A stretch of 64,000 nt of DNA, taken from NCBI GenBank assembly GCA_964036155.1, contig OZ038422.1:8703201-8767200 (forward strand), given 5' to 3'. Shown piece by piece: positions 1-13,700 of this stretch. A program made the translations under genes and the position numbers. Each line of letters begins with the position of its first letter. Positions within the stretch are counted from its first letter, which is position 1. The notes beneath the pieces were generated by a model, which did not search any database, had not been told where the DNA came from, and worked only from the letters and a program-made list of their open reading frames with translations. This stretch comes from Diploscapter coronatus (Eukaryota > Nematoda > Chromadorea > Rhabditida > Rhabditidae).

Positions 1-199
1 AATATTATTGAAAAAGTAAGAAGTATACCGTATACGTCCCCATATGGTTGAGCATTTTTCGTATGTAACTTTCCTATGGCTGATACACTCGTATCTCGTA
101 TTTGTATACATTTTGGGCCGGAATGATTTATATTGATTGGTTTTCATTTTGATAGATTAGTATCGAGATTTCGAAGATAAGTGAAGCCTAGAAAATGCT

Positions 200-634
200 G
201 CATAGTTTTGTGGGCGCTTCATTTCTGTCCTCTTTCAAGAGGGAGAAGGAAACTCGCAAGAGAAGTGCACAGATTCGAAACTCACAGATCATCATGATGA
301 AACTTTCAGAATAGAGGTTTTCAATGATGGGGGTCACGATGAAAACGTCAAAATCGGCAAAATAGGAACCTGGAACCAGGGAATTTTAAGCCATTTTTCC
401 ACTCGTATTTAGAGTGAGAAATGAGCAAATTTGCTATCAAAAATGCAAGCTAATTTTGCAAATCCATGAATACAAGTGAAGAATCGACGATTTCTATCAA
501 TCTCCAAGCTCCGGGTTCCTATTTTGTCGATTTTGATGTTTTCATCGTGGTTCCCGTTATTGAAAACTTGTTTGGAAAGTTTCATCAAGATCTGTGAGTT
601 CATAACTGTGCACTTCCCTTGTCAGCCCCAAAAC
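200..634. repeat. Fold-back (MITE-like) element 1
   Basis: A left arm at about 250-375 and a right arm at about 510-631 are imperfect reverse complements for roughly 100-120 bp. Matching blocks include AGAAGTGCACAG against CTGTGCACTTC and AACTCACAGATC against GATCTGTGAGTT. Weaker similarity extends out to about 200 and 634. There is no coding capacity. The divergence between arms suggests an old insertion, and I could not see a clear target duplication. Confidence 0.7.
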
Positions 635-635
635 C

Positions 636-952
636 ATGTATTGTAGCTGTCCGGTAAATTGATAGAGGAAAAGTCATGTAAAATCTGAATCCGCGCAAAA
701 TTTGCAACAATGCAGGCGTTATTCTGTTATTAACATCAAGCTTCTCGCCCCACTCGTTGTCTGTCGACATTTCTCGGCGAATAACCGAGTAAATTGGGAG
801 AATGGGCGGTGGCGAAGAGGTGAGAAATGAGGTAATGACAACGATTCAACTCTAATTTCATGCCATAAGGCTGCATTACTGCAAACTTTGCGCGGATTCA
901 AATTTGTCATCATTTTTCTTCTATCAAACTGTCGGACGACTACAATAGTTTT
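636..952. repeat. Fold-back (MITE-like) element 2
   Basis: The arms at about 636-717 and 870-952 are imperfect reverse complements over about 85 bp. Matching landmarks are ATTGTAGCTGTCC against GGACGACTACAAT, and AATCCGCGCAAAATTTGCA against TGCAAACTTTGCGCGGATT. The element abuts element 1 directly, so one probably inserted into or beside the other. It is non-coding. Confidence 0.7.
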
Positions 953-1474
953 GCTTCGAAATAGCTTCTTTTCCAAGTTTCGATACAATGATTTCGTTTC
1001 CCCGTTTATATTCACTCATCCAGCGGTCGTCTACTTAATTCGTAAATAGACATTTGTGAGTTTGTATTGCGAGAATCTTTTTGATCTAAATATTTTGTGG
1101 TTTTGAATTTGCATTGCGCAATGAGATGGAGAAAACGTTCATTTTGTTTAACAGGAAAACCTCATCTCATCTGCAATATTTATGATCTCGTTTCGTGTGT
1201 TGTTTCAATTTCAATATTTTTGATATTTTTCGTTAATATCTCATCAATGCTATTCTCTAGTCTTGACCTCTAATCTCAAGAATCTCGTTTCCTAGTCTGA
1301 TCTCCTACCAAACATGACATTCCATACATCCATTCCAAGAATTCCATCTCGATTCCCTAGCCTAATCAACACTATTTACCGTATGCTTTTCAGGAGCAAC
1401 CACAGTCAGTGCATACGTGATTCGACCACCCATCTTTCGCTAGGATATTCAATATTCTGATCAGATAAATTAAT

Positions 1475-1546
1475 ACTGTCGGTTTTTAGGAAAAAATCAT
1501 CAATACGAATTTCATATTTTCATTTATCAGTCCTAAAATCGACAGT
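1475..1546. repeat. Small inverted repeat (72 bp)
   Basis: ACTGTCGGTTTTTAGGA at the left pairs with TCCTAAAATCGACAGT at the right across a 39-nt AT-rich loop. It resembles the relic of a miniature DNA transposon. No function is implied. Confidence 0.5.
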
Positions 1547-2353
1547 AAATGAGATATATCTAGGCGGGGCTCAAAACTACTCAATTTTCTTTCAAAGTAG
1601 ATGCCATGCAGTTTTTTGATTTGCATTTTGTTAAATTTGCGAAATGCAATGACCTAATTTATTCTGATTTGCATACTTCTTACATTCCCGTGAAGCGGCT
1701 TTGAGTGTCCCTTTCGGTCGATGCTCGGTCGCCAGAGAAAGGCTTCCTCATGATCTCACAATGTACATAAGTTTCGTGTTTTTCACATTTATTTCAATTT
1801 TTATTTTTGTGAATTGTATTGATGATGATCAAACTTGATTTGCAATTTATCTTGGTTCAATTTCTAATTTTGATAAATTTATGTTAATGATCATTCAATA
1901 AATCAATTATTCGAAGTTTTGTGAGAAAATTCAAGAAATGTTTTGCTCAAATTTATGATATTTACGACACGATCATTCGTTTCAAGATAGACAACGGCAT
2001 TTACGAGTATTGATAGAAATTCTGCCTGGCTGTGTAACCACTATCAAGAGAAAAAATCATTTGAAATAATCTATTTAACAATAACCACTGATAAAATTAT
2101 GCATGTTCTAGCTTTTTTTTATGTCACATCCACTTGCTATGTTGATCAATTTGGCAACTTTCACTGTCAACTTTCTTTACATATGCAAGAAAGTGATTTG
2201 AATCACCACTTTAGCGCAATATAATTTTCTTTCTAAGTTGCCCTTATTTTACCCCAATATTTATCTAGGATACTCTTGGAAGCTCTTTTATTTCATATTT
2301 CCTTGATATTTTTCAACATTTCTCGATAACATTTCCTGAACATATTTCCAGAA

Positions 2354-3914
2354 ATGTTTTTCGGAGGGCTGCCAGCTGAACTGATTGTACAGATCTCTCA
2401 ATACCTACCGTTCGATGACGTCCTTCAATTCGCGTGGACAGGCAGGCGAATCATGCAAATCGTCAGAAGGAATATGGCGCTTGCTCTCTATCCACCGCTG
2501 AACATCAACTGCTTCGAAATCCACCCAATCAAATCGATGAACCCAAATAAGGCAAATGACTTAACTGATAAAAATAAAATTTAAATTTCATTTTCAGAAG
2601 GAATATCGAGTTAAAATTGAGTGGACGACGGATGAGAAGCTTCCCAACAAAGAAACGACTATTCGATGCGTGATCAGAAATTCGGCAGAAAGAAACAAGA
2701 ACCATGGAAGCGACAGAAAGAACTACACGACATTCCAGAAATTCTATCGATTCTGTAAGTCCATGCAGCTAAAGTTTTTTTTCTCGAATTTACTGAATTT
2801 CGATATCTCAGGCATCGGTCCTGAAAAGCGGCAAGAAGTTTCATGGAGAAAATATGCACTTACTCAGAACGGAGAAGCGAATTCGACCATGAAACTCGAA
2901 CCACCAATTGAAATTCGAATGCTGCTCTCGAGAGCTGTAATCAAATCATTCGTTGTTGTAAGTCTTCAGATTTCTAATCTTTAGCTGCTTATTTTCATCC
3001 AAAATCACTTTAATCATATCAAGATAAAACCTCTCAGAATTATATTCCTTGAAAAAGTTTCAAGAATTCACATGCGTGTTTCAGAACAATTTCAATCGCC
3101 AACAATTCACTGACCTAGTCGACTCTCTCAGTTTTGAGCGCACACAGATAAGTTCGAAGGAAATCAGTTGTAAGAAATTGCTGCTGACTGAGGAAGATAA
3201 GCGGAGATTCGAAAAATCACCATTTCTTCAAGGTAAAAAGAAGACTATAATTTTGCTGAATGGGATTCACAATTTTACATTTTAGAAATCCATTACCTCG
3301 AGATGAAAGCTCCTCCATTTGTGATTGACCTGTTCAAGAAGCCAAATTACGTGGAAACAGAATGGGAGTTGGGACATATGAATAAGGAGCAATTCGACCT
3401 GTTGCCGACCGTCACAGCCAAATGTCTGATGATCTACAACGGAGAAATGTCGTTGCGGAATTTCGTGCAGAAGCTGCTTAGAGTGGGGTCGTTCAAACGC
3501 GAGTGGATGATCGTTCACATCAACAACGTGGATGACCAAGGCACGTGGGCTCATGAAGTGATCGAAAACGTCATTCGAAGCAACAAACCACTCGGATTTC
3601 ACTGGATAGCCAAGAACCTGACTCCGAATCATTGGAGGTATGGCTTTGAAAATCATAAAGCACGGAATAATAAACCTTATTCGTTCATTTTTGAAACACT
3701 CGAGTGCGAGCCGCTTCGCAGACACGCACGTGTCTTGCAATCGAGCAGATTTTGGCAATTGAACGAGCTCATTTCTCATTTTCGTTCATTCCTTTTGCAT
3801 AAATTTGACAATTATCATTGCAGGTACGAAGTTCTACCTCCCAGAGGGCGCAAAATTGTCATTGAAGTCACACAAAACGATGAAAACGAATGCTTCAGCT
3901 TGGATATCAAGTAA
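2354..3914 (+). CDS. F-box protein (nematode F-box family)
   Basis: I join six exons: 2354-2551, 2598-2754, 2812-2957, 3085-3232, 3286-3637 and 3824-3914. All junctions are in phase and give 363 residues. The start follows an acceptor-like TTTCCAG at 2351, so the mRNA is probably trans-spliced. Residues about 4-42 (GLPAELIVQISQYLPFDDVL and onward) form an N-terminal F-box, which in this family binds SKP1-like adaptors to recruit substrates to SCF ubiquitin ligases. The remaining 320 residues resemble the C-terminal region of large nematode F-box families (FTH/DUF38 or FBA type), but I cannot say which. Intron 1 (46 nt) appears to use a GC donor (AATAAG then GCAAAT). The substrate is unknown. 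F-box class is fairly secure; the subfamily is not. Confidence 0.75.
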
Positions 3915-6900
3915 CTCCACATTTTTATTGGCTTTTTTTGCCGATTTTTTTTTTTATGATTTAGATTGTTTTTGTTATTACGTTGTTTAAATAAATTTTT
4001 ATCGTCATTTACCAAATTATCATATTCGATTCTGTTTCTTCGACAATTATTTGCACAAAATTGTCGCATTGAAAAGCTGAAAAAGATGCGCATAGAACGA
4101 CAAATACACAAATCAGAGAAGAGTGAGGAAAAGGCGATGTTCTAAAAATCGAAAATCGTATGAAAGCAACCTTACCAAATCTAATCATATTTTGTCTTGA
4201 GTACAAATTTCAATAACTTGTTCAATCTAGATCTGATCTAGCTTACCATAATACTTCATTTTGAATTGGAATGTGTATTGAGGCCTGTTACAGTGCTGTA
4301 AAATTGATTTCTTTCTGTAGGCAATCATAATAGAATTATGGCTTTTCTTAGTTTTATAAAATATATTGGCCAAATTTCTGGCTACAATTCATTCTAAAAC
4401 CTGGGACTATGCATTCTGTCTTCCTCTGCATTATTCTATCTTTGTGGCTGTGAGTCGTGCAGCATATGCATATTCTGTTTGCTTATCCATTTTATACATA
4501 CCTTTTCAAGCTCTCTCGCTCTAGCATTCCCTTTCTTTCCTTTTTTCTTTCGTTCAACCTAACCTACGTTCGGTAGCATGCAGCATTGCCTTATGTACAA
4601 TATCTCATTTCAATAAGATCTGCGACCCAATTGATATTTTAGATACAACAAAGAGTAATCATGATTTTCATTAGAATTATTTTCACTCAATGAATTTTTC
4701 TGTAAAATTCTTTGAATCCGCTCTGCCTAATTTAGCATATTTTAGTCTAAATAAGGGAGTCTTCTATAATCAGATTGGAGATAATAATTATAGAGAACAA
4801 AGATAGGGCTCATAAGGATTTGCAAAGTGCTGACAACATTAGCCGACTTTTATAGTGGTATATGTAGAGAATCTCATTATCGGTTTATCAATTATTGCAT
4901 CGGGTGTCTGAGAATTAGGTTAATTCATTAAAGCATCACGGAAAGTAATCCTATCAGTAAAACCAATAGTTACATTTCACTTTCATTTATCAGCTGATGT
5001 GCAAATTCACGTGGTTGTCAACAAGCTTTCCAGTCTCGTTTTGCGAAGAACGAGCTCGGAGCTCTGCGAGAATTGTTGACAGTCGCGAGTTTGCAAGATC
5101 GAAGCCATTTTCTTCCCTATTTTTCTCAAACTTTTCACATTTCCTCCCTTCCTTCACTCCCTATTCTCCCTTCTTATTCGTCTTTCTATTGTTTGATTCG
5201 TCTATTTCGATGCAAAAGGCGTCTATGCTCGTATCAATTTTCCTTTTGGGACTGTACAAAATTGTTTCTTCTCGATTTTCGCCGATTTCATATTGATTTT
5301 TGTTCAGTTTTCCTAAATCTTTGATTAATCATTTACACACTTCGTCTTTATGCATTGTGATTCACCATTTCATTTTGACACTCTGCCGGTTTGTCTATTT
5401 GTTTGCGGCTATCTTGCAATTACGCACTTATCAAGTTGTTATCGCCTGAATCAGCGCTGCATTCAGAGCAGCTCACTATTTGACTATTCGATTCACGATT
5501 GTCAGTATAAGGAATGTGTGTAGGCAAGAAAATGTACACAAAGCCCTGAAGGCTACTTTCCCTCTGCTTCCCTCTTCTTCATATTCTCTCATGCTAATGT
5601 CTGTTTTCCCCATACTATTTCTTCAGTTGTTACGTTTCTCCTAGCATCTTTCCGCTCTTTCTACATTCCGCATTTGGAAAGCTCCCTGTAGCGAATCGTA
5701 AAAATCGATTTCGATCATCATTTCGTGCTTCTCTGCTCCCCCTTCCCTCTATCCTACGAGACTTTCCCTGTGGGAACGTTTCCTTTCTGATTCATTTCCC
5801 CTCTCATCGCTTCGTATTTCCTTTTTAGTCGATCAAATCTCATTTTTATCGTTAGGGTTTTCCGACCTATTTATATTTAAAGAGTTTCATTACTTTATGG
5901 AGATGAAAAATAAGCAAATTTCAACATGTAAAGAATGAAATATCTAATGCATACATGACGCCCATGGCTTGCAGACAATTTCTGATTTATTTTAACCGAA
6001 ATATCACAAAACCATGCGCATTTGTACGTACTAAATATTTCGTAATTTCTTCGCTTGCTAAAAATACATTTTTTACTACTTTCCTCAGACAATGAAATGT
6101 TCAGAATGAATAATATTTTTAGTTTCTTTTTTTGTAGAGAAAATTAATAAGATCATACTAGTGAAGCAGTTCTATAACTATAGTATCTATTCATTCATAA
6201 AGCTATGCAACATCTGCATATTTTGCATTTGTTGTATCATTTGGCCACTTTGTACTTTCTGAATGGATAATTCATATCTGCAGATGTGCCTCTCCCTTAT
6301 CCTTTCCATCTCCCTTATCACCTTATCAGCTCAATTTCATCTCCCAGCGAATTCGAGCCTTCGTCTTTTTACGTCACAGTACACTGTGCCCGTATTTCAG
6401 ACGGCATTTCCCGAGCCTATTTTTAGAGTGGCTTGCGAGATTTTCTTGTAGCGTCTAACGATCAGAGCCTTAGCAGAGCGACTGAGCGGTTGCCATGGAT
6501 AGAAGATTCCTTAGCACTGAAGACCGAGTGAAACGAGCAGAAAAGCAGAAGAACGTCGAAATAATGAAGTGCAAGATGTGAAGAGTGAAAACAACAAATA
6601 GAGGGGAAATGAGACGAAAAAGAATGAGACAAAAGAGATTGCAGAGACAAAGTATCAGCAAAAAAGGCATGTGTGCAGAGAGTCAGGCAGTCAGAGGCGT
6701 CTAATCAGTGAGAGCCTTGTGCTTGCGCTTTATATTAACCTGTTTTCCACTTCATTTCAATAGGCATTTTAAACGAATTCACCTCCTGTTTGATCCCTGT
6801 AGTCAAGTAACCACTATTTCAGGCGAACTATGTGTTCTGATGAAAATTCAGCCGAAACTTTGTAGCAATTTTCATGTCTTGCTCAAAATAATATGCATTC

Positions 6901-7715
6901 TGTACAATTAGATGTGCGGAAAATTATATTCGCCTTCTTTATGTCTATGATAAATTGTCTCAGATAGCTAAAGCCTAAAGGCTTTTTCGTGAATTAATTT
7001 TATTTAGTATCTCATTCGAGTTTATTTTAGAAATTATTGTTTTGCTCAAAAATTAATCCCTAAGAAAAAATCATGGAAGAATGAGTAGGCGATATCCCTC
7101 GATGTTATTTTCACATACTTCGCATTCTTGGCCTTGTCTGGACAAGATTCCATATCCTTATGCTCTTACGTCTGTCACATGCTAGTCAACAATAATTGTT
7201 TCCTCTGACAAATCGCTTCCACACTCTGTCAACTCTAATAACTATGAAAATAATCGAGAAGTTAAACTTTCAACCATTTATGATAGGGAAGCTTCGTCAC
7301 CCATCACTGCTATCTATGTCCAGCTAAGCGAGAATAATGACAAAATTCGTCTAGTTGTCTTCATTTTCGATATTGTACCGTCAAATGTGCTAATTATTTA
7401 TTTAGTTCCGTAAAGAGATAACAATTCATATTGTCGCCATTCTCGATTCCATCAGACTATGCGCATGAATGTCATCATCTCTTTGCCCTATTTGCTCACA
7501 AAGCGTGGCTGCGCAGTGTGTTGTGAGAATTTTGTGGATTTCGGATTTTCCCAATCCCATCGAATATCCTCTTAACGCGGTGGCTAATATTTCTCGGGCA
7601 AAAGTAAAACTGAATACGAATTTCGTATCAAACTTCTCCAATCTAGCTATACAATTTATAGCTCATTCCATGAGTTACGCAGTTTTGTTTCGTGATTTAT
7701 CATTTTTGGCCCTAG
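3915..7715. other. Gene-poor interval upstream of the large scaffold gene
   Basis: No exon is supportable. Several + strand pyrimidine-rich tracts (about 5120-5220, 5560-5680, 5730-5830) give long but low-complexity open frames. They resemble promoter or polypyrimidine DNA rather than coding sequence. The missing 5' exon or exons of the gene starting at 7716 should lie here, because its first visible exon opens in the middle of a codon. Confidence 0.5.
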
Positions 7716-10700
7716 GTTTGGTCGAAACGAGTCGTCGAATTGCAGAGAAATTGGCGACGTGAGTCGGAGTTCATCAGACAATCGGCGCTCGCCTCGCCGC
7801 AGGCGGACGCATCACGACGATGCACGGCCAGGGGCAGGGGCGCATTCCACCAAACCGAGCAGTTCGGGTGCAGCACGACGAAGAGACGCACGAGATGAGA
7901 GGATAAGTCAACAGACAAGAAGCAGGGACAGAGAGCGGGAATCGGATGGCAGGCCACGCCCCTCTCCGAATGTTGCTGCCATTCCGCCTGTCGGTCATAT
8001 GGTCATCAACATGAAGACGACAATCACCACACAAGGCTGTCACAATGGAGTCATCGTGCAGAGTGGAATTCAGGGTGGTGGAGCCGGAGCGTCGCATGGA
8101 AGTAAGACTTGAATATTTCCTCGAAAAAGATTATTATGCGAAATTGCATCTATTATATGTTGAGGAAAATTTTGTGGTGTTGTTTTCATGCATTTCAAAA
8201 TTCAGCTTTGTTCTTGGATGATAATTGAAGATGTGAAAACCTGATTGATAAATAACAATCATTTATCCTGAACTTTTCCATTTGCTTCAAAGCATGGTCT
8301 TCAAAACAAGTAGATGTGTTGCAAGACTTTTCGAAATCAATTCCAATTTTATATTCACGGCTAATATTTCAGCTTCTGGATGGTATGTACCATCACGAAT
8401 ACCCCAAGTCGATGCCTCTTCCTCTCGACAAGACAGTCGACTTGATCGGACAGCTTCTCCTGCTCCTCTGCCCATTCAAATGATGCCTTCTACAAGTCAG
8501 GAGAATATCCATTCTGGTGAGTCAATCATTGCTTCTTTCAATAATAATAGGTTCATGGAGGAGTTTTTATGAAAGAACTGCGAGAAAAATAATAGAGAAG
8601 CTGGAAGAGCAAAATAGACTTCAAATTAATTGTGTAACTCCATCCGTTTTTCTCTCCCATAATTTTGGATCCAACTTCATAAATCCTTGCAGCGATGAAT
8701 CATAGATAAGTAGAAGTTCTATTGGAATGACTTCTCGACATTATAAATAGGATCTATACAACAGACGACATCGCGAATAGTGCACCTCGAATTTTAGTAT
8801 CTACTCATTTTTTCGTTGAATTTCTCACTGTAAATAATGCGCTTTTCTTCTGCTTTATTTGACCTGCTGCCTGGCGCTTTATTGTTGGGCTTTTTTCATT
8901 TTTTCACTGCCACTTTTCCATTCAACTTCCTGTCAAACTGCTGCTCTCCAGCTACGACTTTAGTAGCTGTTTTTCGGCTTCCTTGCCTTATTCTTTTTCT
9001 ATTCTTTACCTTTTCACGTTCCCCCTCCACGTTGCTCTCCATCGACTCCTCCCCCTTTTCGTGGGAATTACCTTGGGAGAGATTTGGTCTCTGCTATTGC
9101 TGCCGTTGCTGTTTCTCGGCCTATAGAATTTAGTTTATCTCCTCATCAAATTCTATCTCGATAGAAGACTCACTTTTGTATTAGTATTTCACACTAAATA
9201 CGTCTTACAAAATGTCTATGGTATTACATGAAAGAGCGACTAGAATGATGTATGAAAGGGCCACTTATGGTAAGCTCAAAGTAAATAAATTAGGAGTTAG
9301 ATTAATAGTCATTGTATGAAGTTAAATGACCTAATTTTCTCCATTCAGGCTATCGCAGTTCAACCCCACCACGAATGCCTTCTCCGTTGCATCGCTCATC
9401 ATCTCCGATTTATTCCTTCAAAGGTCCCGACTCTCCTCCAGACGAATTCATTCAACCGACCAAAGTCACCCTCAACGTCTTCAATCCACCGGTAAGCAAT
9501 TCTTGAACGATATTATTTTGCGTGTTATAAATTCGAAAATTCACTCGCTCTTTATCTAGCTTATTTTTAAACAATTTTTTTTATATTGATGACACGCAAA
9601 TATTTTCCCTATTGCTCAGCCCCATGTCTCGTCATCCATCTCTGCCTCTGCGCACATATCGCATTTCTCTCGTTTTCGTTTCTTCATCGTGGTTGAAGGT
9701 CTCGAGTTTTGGGTATTCTGTTTACCTGGAGGGACGAATAGTGAAAGTAAAGCATGAGATGCCAAGCCGTATGGACTTCTCATATAAATTTTTTTCTTCC
9801 TCAAATTCTCGCAATCTTTTCCTCCCTCTATTTCCCTCCGCGTTTATTTGCATTGCCTGGAAGAGCGTCAAGCGTCGTTGCTGACGAGAAGCGCTAACAA
9901 CTGAAATCGAGAGTCCAACGAGAGAGAAGAGTGAAAGCTATACGGTCACACACTACATCACACATCGTAAATAATCCAACAGTCTCAAAATATAACATCC
10001 ATAGCAAAACAGCATAGATGGAAAAATTTAGCAACGAGAGTCGCGTGCAGAAGATCGTTCTCCTTCACGAGATCGAGACTGGCCTTTAGCTATCGACAGG
10101 AGAAGAGATCCAAGAGATGATATTGTCGCATTACCACCGGTAAATTATGATCTAAATTTGTTCAACATTAAGAATTGATGCTTCAGAGTCGCTATGGAAC
10201 ACCAGTGCAATCGTACGAAGTTGGACTTCGAAGGACGAGACCTGAGAATGCAGACGCGCTCATCGATGATGCTGTCACAACGACGACAACCGTCGAAGTA
10301 TTCAGAACGACGGTAATCAGAGAAGGGATGTTTGCGGTTCATTTTTTTTCGCAAACCGAACCGCAGACATCTCTGAATCAGAGTAACGCCCGAAATTAGG
10401 ACAATTATGATTATGAAAGCAATCTGGATGGTCCAATTTGAATAAAACTTGCAGAAATTCATGATTCAGCGAGAAGAATATTTTTGCGCGAATTTCATTC
10501 AAATCAACTCACAATAATTGAAACTATCAGGCTGAATTGATGAATTCATAATTCTAATCGTTTCGAATTTTCAACTGTTAATGTTTGCATAGAGCAGTAC
10601 TGAAACAATCACTTTAGATGGACGATGCACCCGATTTCGTTGCATTGCCTCCTCCTCCTGCTCCAGGCATAGACGACCGTCCCCAACTCCTTCGAGTTCA

Positions 10701-13700
10701 CGGACCATCGTATGAGAATTGGTCCGCCACAAGGCAAGCTCTTTATTTCTATCAGCCAGACCTTATCCCTGCAACTGTCACAAGAAAATTCTAAATCTGT
10801 TGCATTTTTCCCTCGTGGACCATTCCACACTGCCCTTTCCACTTGATCGACTGTTTGCTTTGCTCGACACAAGCATCGGTCGGTCAGCTGGAGAAAGATT
10901 ATCAATAGGTGCAGGAGAAAGAAGAATCACTTATATCTATCAATATATTGAGAAATAACTTACGGAATGGCAAAAAGTGAATTACAATTGAATAGTTCCT
11001 CAAAAATTCAATCTCAACTTCAATTCTACTTGTGAAAATTGTATTTTTGAACAGCAAAGATCATATTATTTGTTAATTTCAGGAGAGAAACGTTGATCAG
11101 TGATAGACCTGTTGCTCCGTTGAAAGATGCCAGCAAGGCTGTCCAATGGAAGGAAAGACTCGTCGAATCAAGTCAGGCCAGTGAACGAAGGTACTTTTGG
11201 CAAAGATGGATATTAAGAATACTCGCGAAATTGAGCTCATGACGTGCGTAATAGTGTAAAAAGTGAATCCTGTTTTTCATCAATTTTCATGCCGCAGGAT
11301 TTTCAGATTATTATTATCTAAAAGTAAATCCTCGGAAGAATAAACGATTAATTTAGCGGCTATCCTCCACCCTACAGCGGAGCACGATCTCCATTCGAGT
11401 CTTCCGTCATTCCACCGGTTCGTCCTCCTTCATCAAACCAACAATGGCAATTACCAACTGTTACGCACTACAATGAACGGTAAAAGTCGCCTCGCCATTG
11501 ATGCTCATCAAAATCATGTTCTTTAGTGAATTCCGCGAACTGCCAAGTACGCCAGCTATCACCTCACAACCTCTACCTAGCCATCCAGCAATTTCTGGAT
11601 CACAAGAGGATCTTAGAAGGTCGTAAAGCACAAAACGAAATCGAAATAGACAACTCCGTTTTCAGGTCCCCGTACCCTACCTCTGGTTCTGCTCTTTCGT
11701 ATCATTCTGCCCTTCGTCCAATATCGAGCAACTCGAACATTGCCTATAGAACTCCAGCAGCCACCACTCCCGTTCCCATCACGATTCAACGCAGTCCATC
11801 ATCCCAAATCAGTCCTCAACCTATTCCCATCGCTTATCATCAAGCACAGCAGCAACAGCAATCGAGATATCAGCAACAGCAGCCCCCCAAGAGAGACATC
11901 AGTCCAGCCTCTTATGCTACCGTCGATCAGAGGTAAAACATTGCTTCTCGAGAAATAAGCAGTTTTGTTGAAATTTCAATCCTAAATACGAAATAAAATA
12001 AAGACAAAAGTGTGCGTGTCATTGGAGTTTTTCATTCAGAAACAGTAACTTCCATTTCAGAATGGTCCCTGTCGAAAGACATCGTTATGACACCGTAGAA
12101 GCAGAAGATGCCGACGACGAAAGAAAGCCGCGACATAGAGATGAACCAAGGCATACTCGCGACGACAGAGATAGACGTCATCAAAGAGATCGAGACGAAG
12201 AAGGTAGCGACGATGAAAGAAGAGGCAGAGATGAGCACAGGTAAATGGAGCATTTCAAAGAATTGGTGCAGAGATAATTCATTTTAGACATCGTTCTCAG
12301 CCTCCCTATCGTTACCGTCATCCATCTCGTCGGGCTCGCAGTGCCAACCGGTCGCGCCGTCGTGCCGAAGCTCGTGAGGGCAGTCGACCTCGGGATGAGC
12401 GTCAGCGACATCGCAGTGCATCTCCAACTCGAGGTGAATTGAGAGTTGCCGTTGGATCAGACTATCATGGCGGATATGACGGACTGCACTCTCCTGCCCG
12501 AACAGTTTCTCCAATGCTTCCAATGTCGCCAGACCCGAACATGCTGCCTGGACAGCTCTCTGCCTCACAACAGGAGATCTTCGCCCTCTATCAGACTCGC
12601 GACGCTCTCAATCACGTCGTCGCTCAATTGTAAGCCGAGCTGATTCCATCAGTCATCAGTTATTTATCATCGATTCTCCCAATACCAAATTCTCTGGAAA
12701 AGATGATAAATTTGTGGATGAGATCCAATCAAGGTTCTAGACGATTAGTGGCCGCATGAGCCTCGCCCCTTTCTCTAGATGCGACCTGTCCCTCTCTCGA
12801 GTTCTCCAACAACCCTCTATCTATTTGTTACAATCCCCTAGCATACTCTAATTTGGGCGTAGGGCGAATGAGGTTTCGATTCGAATGGGTGAGACTTTGC
12901 TTCATCTTGGTTCTGCATGAAACCCGACAACCCTTCGACAGGTTTTCATTAGATTTGAGATTGCAGTTTGATGAATGAAGATTATCGTGGTGTGTGAGCA
13001 TGATTGAAGTGAAGTTAGTGATTTTTACCATTGATTTGAAATCAAAGACACCTGTCATACATTCTAGGAAAGTCAATGATAAGAATTGATTCCATGCATG
13101 AAAGGATTAGCCCGCTTGAGAGAGCATTCAGTTCGTTCACCAATGACAAAGGGGCGGAGTTCTCTGGTAATCCTTATTTTTCAATTGATTTTCATACATA
13201 TTCACTTGTAACTTTAGTGTAGACTATCAAATGCATTTATCAATTTATCATGATGCTTCACTTCCGATATCACTACTTCTGAATGGATTTTCATTTTGTA
13301 CAAAGATGTTCTTCAAATCTCTTATTTCATATATCTCTAACTGCCACTTATTACGCATTTATTCAACACACACACACACACATCACTTATCTTTCGCTTT
13401 ATTTCTACACAATTTTAATGGATATCACATGTGTAGTAGATATAATCTATGATAATGATTTCAAATATTGAATTTCACAAATTCCTGTAATTTTTTGCAA
13501 AAATCGTAATCAAGTAAAGTAATTCGTAAATAGTCGTTGCTGTGGTGTAAGTGTGCAATTGCAATTATGAAATTCTCTGAACTGAATTTTAACTCGAAAT
13601 TCCGTCGACAGAGATGAAGCAAAGTTGAACACATTCGAATTAGATCGAATAAATATGAATCATAAAGCCTTGCATAAATTTTTAACGAATATTTTCAGTG

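Larger units (their letters stand above)
1..2353. other. Gene-free 5' region with fold-back repeats
   Basis: I see no supportable coding exon here. The short open frames around 409-603 and 719-1015 lie inside inverted-repeat elements described separately. The rest is AT-rich with no recognisable RNA gene. The stretch just before 2354 probably carries the promoter of the F-box gene and ends in a TTTCCAG acceptor at 2351. Confidence 0.6.

Noticed and set aside
719..1015. 98-codon minus-strand open frame
   Set aside because: It lies largely inside fold-back element 2, has no recognisable protein features and no splice partners.
8837..9133. 98-codon hydrophobic, cysteine-containing frame
   Set aside because: Pyrimidine-rich intron DNA of the scaffold gene; no splice signals tie it to neighbouring exons.
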